Below, piece after piece: positions 22,536 through 35,100 of a stretch of 64,000 nt of DNA. This DNA is from Siderastrea radians (Eukaryota > Cnidaria > Anthozoa > Scleractinia > Rhizangiidae). The stretch's first letter is position 1, and every line of letters begins with the position of its first letter. The position numbers and the translations under genes are program-made. Under the pieces are notes generated by a model that was not told the origin of the DNA, made no database searches, and worked only from the letters and a program-made list of their open reading frames with translations. Where the stretch lies: NCBI GenBank assembly GCA_964017195.1, contig OZ024897.1, forward strand, positions 6,614,360 to 6,678,359. Direction: 5' to 3'.

Positions 22536-25500
22536 GTGATGAATCACAGAGGCTTTACATTTGTCAATTGGCAGTCTAAAGGCCAAGCAATACCTGGGGA
22601 GGGGGTACTTCCCGAAGATTTGGGTAGGGGTGTGCGGCGCGCTTCTGGAAACCCTTACCCTATTCCAGACCAAAGTATGTAATTTTCCCTACCCTATTTC
22701 AGACCTGACCCAACATTTGATACCCTATTTCAGACCAGACCCTGACCCTATTTCGTTTGCGTAAACATTTCAGAAGGGCTTCAAATTCCCAATGTTAATC
22801 AAACCTCAGTTCTTTGGAGAAGAAAATAAATAAAAGATAGCTTCTTGTAAGAACCATACCAGATCCCATATCAGAGTGCACAAACCTCACCCTATTTCAG
22901 ACCAAAATGGTCAAAATCTATACCCTATTTCAGACCAAAAAGGCTCAAAAGCCATACCTACCCTTTGGCGCCGCACATACCTATATAGCTTAAATAGGGG
23001 AGTACCCCCCCCCCCCACCGGGGACGTAATACGGCCAACATATTTGCGCAACAAATGCTGTATGGGAAGTTGAGATTGTTCTTTGCGCGTTTTACCACGT
23101 ACGTCCTCGGGCAACAAATTTTCATGTTGCTGGCGTCGCTTCCACTTTCTTTTATAACATGAAAATTTGTTGAGCGCGGAGTTGGTAGTGTACTCCCAAT
23201 CAAACAATCTCAACTTACAGCGCAGTATAGTAGCAAGGCAACTTGCACGAAAATGCTGCCCGTGTTACTTGACCTTAACGTTATTATGTATTTACTGCAT
23301 GCCCGGAGGGGATAATTCCATTGGAATCAAAAGGTGACCCGAAAAATCACTAAAAACTGATTGTGGTTTTTTCGTCTTCGTCTTTCGTGAAGTTCCAGGA
23401 ACATTTTCGCGTAGGAGAAAAGGTGCTTAGGTTTAACCCTTTAAACCCTAACAGTGACGAAAATGAATTTTCTCTTCACATCACTCTACTTGTTCAAACA
23501 TTGAAATGATGAGAATAAAGAAAATGATCACTGAGGATAAGACGTCTTAATGTGTACACAAATTCTCCTAACTAGCTCCAGACGAAATGTACGGACAACA
23601 GTAGAGAGAATATGCATTTTCAAATCAGGGCTTAAAGGTTTAATGCCAGCACAGGTTTGACCGTAAACGATGCTCATGGAAATATTGCAACTGAACTCAT
23701 CCTTTGCTGTCTTAAACACGGTCACAAAAGAGGCATCTGTCTTGGATAGGAAAATCAAAGATTTTTGTCTCAGAGACCGAGTTCATGGGGCTCATCGGTA
23801 GCTTGAGTGGACTCCGCGGAAATGTAAGAAAAGAAGGGACAACCAGTGAAAACAGAAAATGACCGTAACGGGATTACTCTCCCGGGATTTCTCTCTCCGG
23901 GAAAATTAAATTCACCTTCGATTAGCCCGTTTTCTTGTTTCCTCGAAAGTGGATTACAGTTTCGTGTGTCAAGTTTACGTCCCTAAATAAAAGGCAATGA
24001 AAGAACGGATTACGTAGAAAGTTGAGTGCGGTTCAAAGCCAGCTCTCTTTATGTACAATGGACGCCTGCGTTATGTGAAACCAAAGATTGTAATCAGGAA
24101 TTTTATTTAAGACAAAAAAACTAATAAATGCTGCGAACAAGATAAGCCTCTCAAGACGACTTTGAGCTACTTTGAGGGGCATTGTAGCAATTGTGGCACC
24201 ATAACTTGGAGTATTCCATAAAGACTATTTTGATAACCAACTGGCGCAGAAAACCTTGTAAACAAGCTCCAATTTTGAGCATTATCCCGGAAAAAAATTG
24301 GTTACATTCCGCATGGCAAGATCGGTGCAAAATGGATGCTCGGACATCAGTCATCAAGGCTGGATTTTGATGATAAAAACCAAAAAGCTTCCGGTTTTCA
24401 AAGAGGATAACGAAGCGAAGAAAGCGTCAACGAAAGGTGGAGTTAAAGACAGAACGATTAAGCTCTCACCCCCACCAAACAAAAATCAATTGGCAATGCA
24501 CGTGATTGAATAAAAGTTCGCCAGGTTTTCCAAATAAACTTCTTTTTGGGATCACTTACTCCATCATCACTATCCACATTTTTTGCATATTATCAAGCAT
24601 GCTGGGCACAAATGAATACTGCTATCTATAAAGGAGAAAATCTCAGTAATTTATTCGCCCAGGGAGATGTGTCGCTATTGTTCTTATTCTCTCTATCGCC
24701 CTCAGTTTTTACAAAGTCGGGTTTTAATCCGTGATATTTCCCTCTTCTTGCAGCTCTCTTCGTCCTTCGTGGGAGTTTGGTCTCAGTCCCGGAGGCCTGG
24801 CTACTGATGGTTACAATGGTCACGTGTTCTGGGACCAGGAGACCTGGATGTTCCCGCCGTTAGTCCTTCTGCACCAGGATTTTGCGCGAACCTGCCTCGC
24901 TTACAGGTTTAAAAGACTTCAAGCAGCTGAAGACAAGGCCAAGAAATATGGTTTCAAAGGTACGCGTATTACGTTTTAGATAGTTTTGACCTCACAAAAA
25001 CAGGAAGAAACTCACTGCTGCCTCTCCTATCCAGGGTAAGCATCCCATTTTCGTGAAATGCATCGCCAAATACAGAATTAGAAAACTTTTGTTGCTTGTT
25101 TGACATGGATTTCAGCCCTCCCTTTCCTGGATATCGGGTATGTGGTCACACTTGTAACAGACTTATCACATACTTTATAATTTGTTTTGCTTTTGTGCAA
25201 AGGCGCCATGTTTCCCTGGGAAAGTGCCCTGACTGGTTCAGAAGTGTGCCCGGGTGAAATCTACTCCGATTATGAGCAGCACATCACTGGGGACATAGCG
25301 TTCGCCGTCAAACAACTCTGGTCAGCGTCCGGGGATCAACAGTGGCTCCAAAACGAGGCCTTCCCGCTGATTCGGGCCACTGCGGAATTCTGGACCAGTC
25401 GCGCAGTGTATAACGTCTCCAAAAAAGGTTACGTCATCTATGACGTCATGCCACCGGACGAAGACGCGGAAGTCGTGAACAATTCGGCGTACACGAACAC

Positions 25501-26248
25501 GATCGCGAAGATGAATCTTGAATTCGCGTACGAAGTTTTGCCGAACGCTTCCGATAGTTGGAGAACTATCGCGGAGAATATGTATGTTCCGTTCGATGTC
25601 ACAAATAATTATCACCCAGAATACGATGGCTATAGAGGCATTGAAGTTAAACAAGCTGATGTAATTCTGCTCGGATTTCCATTAATGGTGAACATGAGTT
25701 TGGATGTTCGACACAGCGACTTGAGTTTTTATGAACCCAGGACAAACCCGAGAGGTCCCGCTATGACTAAATCGATGTTCGCGGTTGGTTGGTTAGATGT
25801 CGGTGATTATGCTCGTGCGGAGAAGTCCTTCAAACAAAGCTACGTTAACGCAAAAGCACCTTTCATGGTTTGGACGGAGGGAGCGGACGGTGGGGGCGCC
25901 GTGAACTTCATCACTGGCGCTGGTGGGTTTCTTCAAGCAGTGTTGTTCGGTTATGGTGGGTTACGACTCCATGGCAACAGCCAGCTGCAATTCAATCCTA
26001 GGCTTCTACCGGGAGCGACACAAGTGAGGTTTATTGGAGTCGATTACCATGGAAACAGTCTTAACTTTGTGATTGGTGAATCCGAGTCGCAGATTGTTGT
26101 CACCTCACGCGCACAATCTGCCCCAGTACTTCAGGCGATAACTGTGAGCACGCACGAAAAGTACCGCTTGGAGATTGGGTCCAGGATTCAAATACATAAC
26201 GAGCCAATAATTATCGAACCAATCCAGGCTGACGCTGCAAACTTCTGA
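21658..26248 (+). CDS. GH65 glucosidase, protein-glucosylgalactosylhydroxylysine glucosidase (PGGHG/ATHL1) type
   Basis: Three exons, 21658-22535, 24754-24959 and 25203-26248, join in phase (2, then 1) to 709 codons plus TGA; human PGGHG is of similar length. Known role of the family: removal of glucose from glucosyl-galactosyl-hydroxylysine of collagen-like proteins. Active-site signatures are all present: FWDQETWMFPP (Asp ~320), MFPWESALTGSEVCP (~364-378), DVMPPDEDAEVVNNSAYTN (Glu ~448, the general acid position) and FMVWTEGADGGGAVNF (Glu ~587). The N-terminus, MASWFATIFFSAVCF, resembles a signal peptide, and several N-glycosylation sequons follow (NAT, NLS, NFT, NVS), so lumenal or secreted location is inferred. 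Start chosen as the Met that opens this signal-like segment. Confidence 0.88.
22594..23022. repeat. Tandem taccctatttcagacc repeat bounded by G/C-rich inverted ends
   Basis: At least six spaced copies of ccctatttcagacc between 22660 and 22960. The block is framed by ggggagggggtact (about 22596) and its approximate complement agtaccccccc (about 23000-23018). It is probably a non-autonomous repeat element; the class is not recognised. Confidence 0.6.
23060..23220. repeat. Small foldback
   Basis: gaagttgagattgtt (about 23068) is mirrored by aacaatctcaactt (about 23203). Inside, caacaaattttcatgtt is mirrored by aacatgaaaatttgttg. This makes a hairpin with two paired blocks. Confidence 0.6.
23437..23639. 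mobile_element. 204-bp TTAA MITE family, copy A
   Basis: Terminal inverted repeats of the ccctttaagcccc type are flanked by TTAA on both sides (23433-23436, 23640-23643). No coding capacity. The other copies are at 26316, 34436, 38921, 50600 and about 51089. Confidence 0.8.
24754..24959 (+). CDS. PGGHG-like gene, exon 2
   Basis: Acceptor ctcttcttgcag, donor aaag/gtacgc. Encodes the GH65 catalytic-core start, GLSPGGLATDGYNGHVFWDQ, including the conserved aspartate. Confidence 0.87.
25203..26248 (+). CDS. PGGHG-like gene, exon 3
   Basis: The acceptor ttgtgcaaag ends at 25202. It carries the rest of the (alpha/alpha)6-type barrel with two of the three catalytic acids, and the C-terminal beta domain, ending at TGA. 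The Met upstream at 25187 lies in the intron. Confidence 0.87.
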
Positions 26249-27496
26249 CTTACTTTCTTCAAGATAAATTTCCCTTAGATTTAAAAAATACTCCTAGATG
26301 TTGCATGCGACTTAACCCTTTAAGCCTCAATAGTGCATCTAACTTCTCCTTACAATAGCTCTACTTGATCAAACATGCAAAACATGACAGAAAAGGAAAT
26401 GATCATCAAAGATAAGATGTCTTGATTTTTGCACAAATTCTCCCAACTAATACCATAAGAAATATATGGAGAACAGTGAGGAGAAAATGCATGTTGATAC
26501 TGGGGCTTAAAGGGTAAACAGGTTTTTTCTTCGTTGTCTCGAGTGATTCAACAGTGCACCTAACTTTACTTAAAAGTAACAAGGAATCACCTTCCGTTTG
26601 CAGATATTTCGCTGTCACCGTAAGCAGTTTGACTGTAGAATTATCCTTAAGCTTAAAAACAATTCTTCCTAGTTTAAAATATATCAAATAAATCGTGGGA
26701 AAACCGGACTTAAGATATATAATTCGAAAAGGACTGAAAAGAAGGCTTTAAAGAACTTAATTTCGATATGTAGATTTCCCATGAAAGGGACTATTGTTTC
26801 CAAGAAAATTTTCACCATTGCAGATCACCCACGCGTACCTTGTCTCGCGGCAAAGCGTCGCTTTCTGCAATTGGGCGACGGGTAACGCAACATATTTAGA
26901 ATTTTCTCTCTCTAGAATAGTTTTAATAGCAAGTCTGTAAGTACATTGGTAAAACTCTAACGAATATATTAATTGATAATAGCTTAACACTCTTGGGGGT
27001 TATATATGCTTACTATACAAAGTATTTACAATTCTACCTTAGTCTAAAATAAGGCATATTAAATTAAAAGACAAGGCCACTTCTCAAATATTTAAAGGTA
27101 CGACGACTAAACAAGGTAGAGTCAGTGTAGTTTTGTGTATGGATAAGAACAAGTCGAAAAGGAGTCATTGAAATATATAATTTAAAAGCCACTGAGATCC
27201 CATGTCAGCGGGTAATACACCCACAATATTATTATCTGACTACCAGACAAGTAAATAAATCGCATATCACAAGCAAGCTGCCTAAGTAAAAATTTCGCGA
27301 TGATAATTTAAGGGCCTTAAAATCCGTATTTACAGTTGCTGACAATTTTTTACATTGGATAAAATATATATCCCGTATACAAAATTCATAATTCGGTTCT
27401 CTAAAAGCTATAAAACTAAACTTCATTCATTCAAGTCGCTAGTTTACAAAATATTTGGATAATTCTCTGGGGGTTTGATGAATGCCACTAGCACCG
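26249..27496. other. Intergenic, convergent between the PGGHG-like and RIMBP genes
   Basis: Both 3' UTRs fall here. It contains MITE copy B (26316-26514) just after the PGGHG stop, and an aataaa at about 26687 that could serve as its polyadenylation signal. The remainder is AT-rich with nothing recognised. Confidence 0.5.
26316..26514. mobile_element. 204-bp TTAA MITE family, copy B
   Basis: TTAA on the left (26312-26315) and taaa on the right, i.e. one flank mutated. The inverted ends ccctttaagcctc and ggggcttaaaggg are clear. Confidence 0.8.
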
Positions 27497-27664
27497 CTAT
27501 CTCTTGGAATTGTGCCCTCGCGGTGAGTTATGACCTTTCGCGATCTTCTTGAACATCTGTTTTCCTTTGGAAAAGATTCCTTTCTTCTTCTTCGGCGTGT
27601 CCTCTGCCACGTGATGCGTACCGTTTAAGTTGCTGTACTTATCCGAAGAAACTAAGGGAGACTC
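27497..27664 (-). CDS. RIMBP: RIMBP last coding exon
   Basis: 168 nt: 55 codons plus TAG. A basic C-terminus (TPKKKKGIFSKGKQMFKKIA) as in other RIM-BPs. Acceptor cttttccag. Confidence 0.88.
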   Translation of the reverse strand, partial: ESPLVSSDKYSNLNGTHHVAEDTPKKKKGIFSKGKQMFKKIAKGHNSPRGHNSKR

Positions 27665-30600
27665 CTGGAAAAGAAGAACCGTAAATGGCTTTGGTTAGAT
27701 TAGGCAACTTTCCTGCTTTGATTTCCACTTTGCTGACCCTGATCCAAATCGCGTCACAACCTCGTTCCCAGGGCTTTTCCCTTAAAACGAGGTTGATTGC
27801 GTCACTGCACTACAAGTCGAACCAATCAGACATTACGGCCTTTATACCGGAACAAATGAGGTCGTCTTAACAAGGGGCTGGCCTTCATCGTTGTTTTGTC
27901 AGGTAAGCAGTGTTCGTATAGGAATCTATGTAAATAGATTTCCAGAAAATTTGAATTTTGCGAAATTTAATCATTTTGAATATAGGGTAAAAGGCAAAGG
28001 ATTGCGGTGACGAGTTCACTCGCGTTTTTCATTTTTAAAATTACATTTGGTCTATAAATTTTTCCCACGGACTTGGAAAATGTTGAAAATACGTGGGGAA
28101 AATATAGGCATATAACATAATGAAGTAAATTAAATGACAACAAATTAAAACAAACAAATTTGAAATTTGAAATGGAAATAACCTGAGACACAACCAAAAA
28201 GTGAGTAAGAAACTGAAGGAGATCAAAAGAACAAGAGCGAAAATGAAGATGAACTAAGAATGAGAGAAAGCAAGAGAGTTTATTGCAATAAACGAGTTGG
28301 CGTGTTCGACAACACAACATAAATCACATGAACAAAAGAGAATAGTTAAATAAACATTAAACAAACATTTCCTGTATTCCTAGCGTTAAAAATCAACCTG
28401 TTTAATTCAGCCCTCCCCCCACCCCCCCCCCCCCCCCCCCCCGATTACAACGTTAGACATAACACGACAAACTCAATTTTTCAATTTTTCAATTTTATAC
28501 GAATGCTAATAGTTTTGTTGTTTCATGTTTTAGTTAATTTGTGCACGAAATCTTCCAAGTGTAACCATTAAAATGAAATCTACTGAGCAGTACTTTCCTG
28601 TAGCGCTGTTTGTTATAATATAAAGTGCGCTCCCGACTTTTGAGTCTGTGGATGAAATCCTTACGTGTGACCATTCCAATGAAAGCTAGTGATGAAATCC
28701 TAAGGTGTGACCATTCAAATGAAAGCTACTGAACAGAATAATTTCCTGTGGTGCTGTTTATTACGCTGTACAAGGTGGTTCTAACTTCTGAGTCTTTGGA
28801 TGAAATCCCCGTGTGACCATTCAAATGAAAGCTACTGAGCAGTATTTTCCTGTGGTGCTGTTTATTAAGCTGTACAAGGTTACAAGGTGGTTCTAGCGTT
28901 TGAGTCTGTGATTAAGTGAGATCGCTCAAAGCAGTAGTTGACTGTGGTGCTGTTTGTTTTTACAAGGGTGCACTGATTTGTAACGAGGATGTCTCCTGTC
29001 AATTGTGTTTGTTTATAGTACTAACATAATCCAAGATTTTCCTGGCCGCAGTTCCATCGTCGCTCGTCACCGCTTCAGATAACAGTAAAATGTTCAGATT
29101 CCTGGCGATATGACAGTTCAGTATTAAATACACAGTTATTTTCTACTTTATTTTCGGTTAATAAAAGCATTTGATCCTATATTAGCGAGGGAAAGAAGGC
29201 AGAAAGAGTAATGAAATACCAGACAAGAAAACAGAAGAATCTGCTTCAGTAGCTGTTCCACTCAACAGAGGCCATTTAACAAAGACTTGTGCTGACCAAT
29301 GAAACGAGAAAGATCCTAAGATGAGCATACAAACAGTAAGATAACATGATTTTTTCAGTCCGGGAAACAAGTATTACAAGAAGAATTACAACACGGATAC
29401 TCGAGGGGCCAAGAGCATTGTGGACGATGGATGTCCCGTTCACAATGCGTCATGAGTAAGTTACGCATCGTAGAAACGCTGGTAAACAGCATGGCCAGTG
29501 GTGTTGCTAGGAACTGAAAAATCATACACGAACACAGAACATAGACAGAGAAGGACCACTGAGTAGTTAGTGGAGCTAAATCTCCATGTAAGCGAGCTTG
29601 GTTTTGGTCGCTTAAGTTGACAACACAAGAGGAAGGAAAAGTAACAAAACAAAGCATTGAGAAGTCAGTAAAGGGTCATTTGAATTGGCTTACATAGCTG
29701 TCTTCCTGACTGGAGTCCTGGTGAGTCGTTTCAGGTGGATCGGACAAATCTTCAAGAAAATTCGAAGGAACTAAACCACGAATTCCACGTAATTCGCCCT
29801 GCAAGGAACGCGAAAGCACATAAATACACTGAACCTCAAACCCGTACCCTGGTTCATATCAAAACGGATGAAAACACTGTCCTTTGGGAAAAAGCAAACC
29901 TATTTTTGAAGAAGAACTCCGCCGTACGGCGTCCCCGCAAACTATATAATACAGTAAAAACCCGCATACAAGAACCTGTGATTTTCTGTTTTAGGCTAAT
30001 GCGTTTCTTATATAAATGACGCGTAGTGAGAAATCAGCCTGGAGAGGTTCTTAAAATCGCTTCTAGAAATGTTGCACAGTACCTACTGAAAAGTTGCTTT
30101 TAATTAATTAGTGAATGATTGACTCAAATTACCCCGCTGGAAAATTGGCAAATTCACTCTGGAAAGTCCAATCCCTTCTGTGAGGGAGGTATGGATATTT
30201 TCTGAAACTACACATTGTGTATTTGTAATGGTCCAGCTCACATACTTGGATCTGCCCCAGTGTTGTCTAACCTTTAGTAACCTTTCGTATGAGAATCTGC
30301 TTCATTTGTTATTATACCCCTTTTTGTATTGTAAATAATTTATTTTTCAGGGCTCCTATAGATAACAGAGTCTGCCTTGACTCTGACGGGATTTCCCTGA
30401 ATAAATAAATAAAGGCGTTTACTTTGTCACGCTAAATTGTTTCTTACATGATAGGTGCTTTATTGGCCAAATGTTCTTAATCCACCGTTTCTTTTATGCA
30501 GGTTTTTACTGCATTCAGCCACTTTAATTTGCTCCAAAGAAACGCTAATGCACTCATTATTTTATAGAAAAAAAAAACCCTTCGATCCAGTCACCCCGTT

Positions 30601-32070
30601 AGTACGGTCAGTTTTTGTAGCCCATTGGTGGCTGCATTAACGGAGATCCACTATATATTACTCCCCATGGGGAGGGAGAGAAGGGCAGTGGAGGAGAAGG
30701 GGGGGGGGATTAGTTTTCCCTCTACTCACCGTAAAGAACCCGTCCTCGTCCATATCACCATACACGTAAATCACATCGCCAACCCTAAATTTCAGTTCAA
30801 CCTGAAAGAAGATGACACAAACTTTTAGAAGACAAACAGCACCCAATTGCCAAAATCCGAAGAAATAACATTTTTAGGGAACAAATATGCCGAAAGTGTT
30901 GGTGCGATTTTTTAAATTCAATTTGGACTTCCCTGAGAAAGTCCAGGGGCAGAAAATACTTTGAGAAAAAGGCCTTAATTATTTGCTCACTTTACGTTAC
31001 ACAACACTTTCTGCAAGAAAAATCATTGCGTTATTGCAAGCTCGCACAGATTGAGCAGTCAGTGACTGGGGGTGATTGCGACAGACAATTTATCAAATTG
31101 GCGTAAGAAACCGGCGGGTTATGAACGTCAGCTTCAACGGACATGAAAGTGCAGAAACCGGTTCAAATTGGATTCACAACGATCTAGTATGTCATTGAGC
31201 CATTAATAGTGTTTCATACAATAAAATTGAACTCCCCTGGACCCTGCAGCTCACTTAAGTTGACGTACTGATTTTGTAAGAAGAAATTTGTAGTGGAACA
31301 TGTTCTGCGATCTCTTCTCACCTCGCTGTCAGGATTAGGTGACAAAGTTTGTGGATCATAGTCAAACAGAGCCACCATTCGTCTGGGTGGCAACTGATAG
31401 TTGTCGCTCTCCCTCGGGTCTTCAAACTCGCCTTCTTCAAGAATAACTTCATCGAGCAAGTTTTCCGAGGGACTTGGGTTGACTTCAGCTTCGTGGCTTG
31501 GGCTCTGTTCAGGAGTCTGGATCGACTCTTGCGTGAGATTCAGAGAAGGCGTGGTCACATTGCTACCAGACTCAACCTCCTCTAGTGGGACTTCTGACAC
31601 CATGTTGAATGGCACGTACCCTGCTTTGCCATCTAACTCGCCCCAGTAAAATCCGTCTTCGTCTTTGTCACCGTAAACCTGAGGAGAAGACAGTTTAAGA
31701 CACTGACTTTACAGAGATCAAACATGCGACGCGTTCCCGCCATAATTTTGCAAAGAAAAAGAGGACAAATATGGAAACCTTCACTCTAAACGAAACGTTA
31801 ACGCCGTTTCAAAAAACTTTTATGTTGACTGTGTGTTTCAGCAAGAACCTTTTTATTGATAAAATTAAGTTAGAAATTCAGTTCTAAACGTGCTTTTTAT
31901 TATAAAGGTGCAGTTATTTTTAACTCGTAATTTTTAGCATTTTAAGACTATTTAAACTTCCTACTGTTTTTTATTTTTATATGTTATGTTGTTATTAATT
32001 CATTTATTATTTCACAGGGACCACACTGATAGCAGTTGCATAACTGAAGTGGTTACCTTGTATATTTTTA

Positions 32071-32136
<66 letters not shown>

Positions 32137-35100
32137 GTTATTATTGTTTTTATTTTAGTGTAATTCGATTTGCCGGGGCATTTTTCGCATCGTTCTTCCA
32201 TGTAAACGTGTGATGTCATTCAAATTTCAAGGCTTCGAAAAACCAGAGGTAACGTTGCGTTTCTGCGTTTAACGATAGTTAGTGAAGGAACTGTTTACAA
32301 AACCTCATAATATTCAAAGGTGGTAATTTAAGTGACGGCAACTGGCTCATTGTCATCAGCGAACCGTAGAAATTTTCAGAAGAATTCCATGCTCGTATAC
32401 TTGTCATAAGCTTGCGCTGGAGTTTTCTTTTCGGTACTAAAGCTTTTTGCTTGTTTGTTTTTATTTTGTTATTTTGGAGGGCAGAGGTGTATGAAGTCTA
32501 CACTGCCTGCACGTCTAATACTCTTGGTTGCCTACGTCACTATAACGCTTGCATATTCTCTTGCATAGTTCTCATGGGTACCTTGCATTTTTCTTTTTCT
32601 TGAGAGTGGCAGGGAGACATGGTAGCAGGGTCATAATCATACAAGGCTTGGGGAAAGGGAAGGGGAGGCGTGTGTGTGTGTGTGTGGGGGGGGGGGGGGG
32701 TTAATCAAGCTGTGATGTACAACGTTAATTCCTTACCTTGATCAGGTCTCCCTCACGAAACGCCAGTTCTTCGTCTTCAGCATCAGGATTAGGGGACATA
32801 GTAGCAGGATCATAATCATACAAGGCTAGGAACACACGCACTTGTTCTTCTGAAGCCATACCTTCCTCGTACCCCTCACCAGGGGGAGCCTGCCCGTCTG
32901 CTAAAGGTATGTCGTGATGCCCCGCTTCATCCTGCCCTGTACTTTCATCATCAAGGTTTTCCTGCTCCTGTTCATCAAGCGGAGTTGAACTCTTCTCTAC
33001 TCCACCACGATCAGCTTCAGTATCGCTGTAAGTGGTTTCGATTCCTTCTAGTTCAACAACTCCGCCTTCAGAATCTTCCAACTCGATGCTATCAAGAAGT
33101 CTGTAATGCGAATTAGGAGAAACTTCTTCTTTCGAGTCTTCACGACCCTTTGCTAAATACTTTCCAAGACCCCCGGATGTTTCATCTTCAGGCGACAAAG
33201 CCGCACCTCGTTCAGTTTGCGATATTCTCCGAACGCTCTCAGAGTCTAGGACATGTGTCGCCGACTCTTCCTGATCGTGATCATCGTCAAGCAAATCCAT
33301 GACGTCATCTTCGCTCTGGAACCCTTCGGAAGCTGCTGAGTGAGATCGCGAAAAGTTGCTTGGAAAAGCTACTGATTCCGACAAATCTTCCTCATCTTCT
33401 TCTTGGATGATAGATAAGGGCGTTTGTTCACTAGATTCACTCTCATAGTCACTCTCCTCGTATTCCAGTGGTCGAATGTAGGGTATCTTGTCTTGGACCC
33501 CTGCATCCTCGAGACGACCCTCGGGACTCCTTCGTGGTATGCTCTCTGGTTGATCTAACCCCCTCTCAAATTCTTCCATGTCGATGTCACTGGCTACCGA
33601 TATTTTTCTCATGACCTCTGCTTTCCCTTGCGGTATTTCTACAGTTTCTTCCTCGATAGGTAACACGTCTTCCTCATCAAAATACAGTTCATCTTCAGCA
33701 TTCTCGGCCTCTTGTTCGTTATCCTAGAAAATATCACAGAACAAGGTTAACTTTGAATATGACGTTTCTCCTAATCACTGTAAAAACAAGCGAGAACAAA
33801 AACAGATCATCACGGACAATGTCACGTAATGGCAATTCTGCAACTACTCAATCGACTTAATTGCATATATGGAATGGTTGTTTAACTGTTGCATGATGAA
33901 AATACTGCTGCAAGCGATGCAGAAGGTATGACTCGATTATTATTTATACCAAATAAACGAAGATTTACATTATTAACTGAGTCGATAAGGTAGTTAATGC
34001 CCTCGTAAAGAAATCAAAAGCTGACATCACGACTGTTAGCCCTTTGTCGAACGCTCGAAACATTTCTTTACCGTGAGAATCTAAATTTTCATGTTTTCAT
34101 TCTCCACTAATGCAGCCCACAGATTCTATAGAAACTAACCCCTCTATATTGAGCATACGGCAACCATTGTAGCGAGTTGTATCACCACAATTTCAGCTGC
34201 TACAAGGTGTTACGAGTCGACAGTGTATTTTTCTCGCAAGTTGCACAAGACAACGCACGGTCCAACCACATCTTTAGCTCTGTTGTTTTTTAACAATTCT
34301 AATGAGAAAAGTGTCTTGAGTCAATCTTTGCGGCGAAATTTTGACCAAAACTGGTACAGAAGAAGACACATCATGTAAACCAAACGAAAGCATAAATGAC
34401 CAAGGGACCACTTGTCCCCATGGAACCAAAGTTAACGCTTTAAGCCCCAATAGTGACAAGCATCTAATTTCTCCTTACAGTATCGCTACTTTATCAAACA
34501 TACCATTCACGAGAATAAAGGAAATGATCACCAAACATGAAATGTGTTGATGTTTGTACAAATTCTCCCAACTAGTATCACAAGAAATATATGGAGAACA
34601 CAAAGGAGAATATGCATGTCGATATTGGGGATTAAAGGGTTAATGAAAGCCTACCTCTTCCTGCTCATCCTTCTCCTCCTCTTCCTTCTCCTCAAGGTGT
34701 TCTTCACCTTGTTCTTCCACATTCACTTCCGGTTCCTTCTCCGTAGAGGCCACGTGATCATCCACAACGTCTGGTATACAAATTTCAACTTGTTCGTCAT
34801 CTTCGTCTTCGGATACTCTTTCGTCGCTCTTCGTGAGACTATCGGCAGTTTCCGACTCATCCACATCCTCGTTTTTCCACACGACTGGCTCTCCCTTCGT
34901 TCTAGGCTGCGCTAAGACAGTTGAATCTTCCTTGTCAGCATCTCTCTCTTTATGAGTGTCACTGGTCATCACTAAATGTGACTGGCCTTTTTCATCTCGA
35001 CTGTACCTCCTCACGCTGTCAGACCTCTCTCTTTGTTCCTCTAAAGCCGTAACACCATTAGCCTCCCTATGTATGCTGTAGTCATTTTCCTCAACAGAAC

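Larger units (their letters stand above)
22536..24753 (+). other. First intron of the PGGHG-like gene
   Basis: Holds a probable repeat unit (22594-23022), a small foldback (23060-23220) and one copy of the 204-bp TTAA MITE (23437-23639). The rest (23650-24750) has no recognisable element. Confidence 0.6.

Noticed and set aside
32007..32219. Poly-Ile / poly-Tyr frames
   Set aside because: Translations of the (ATT)n microsatellite.
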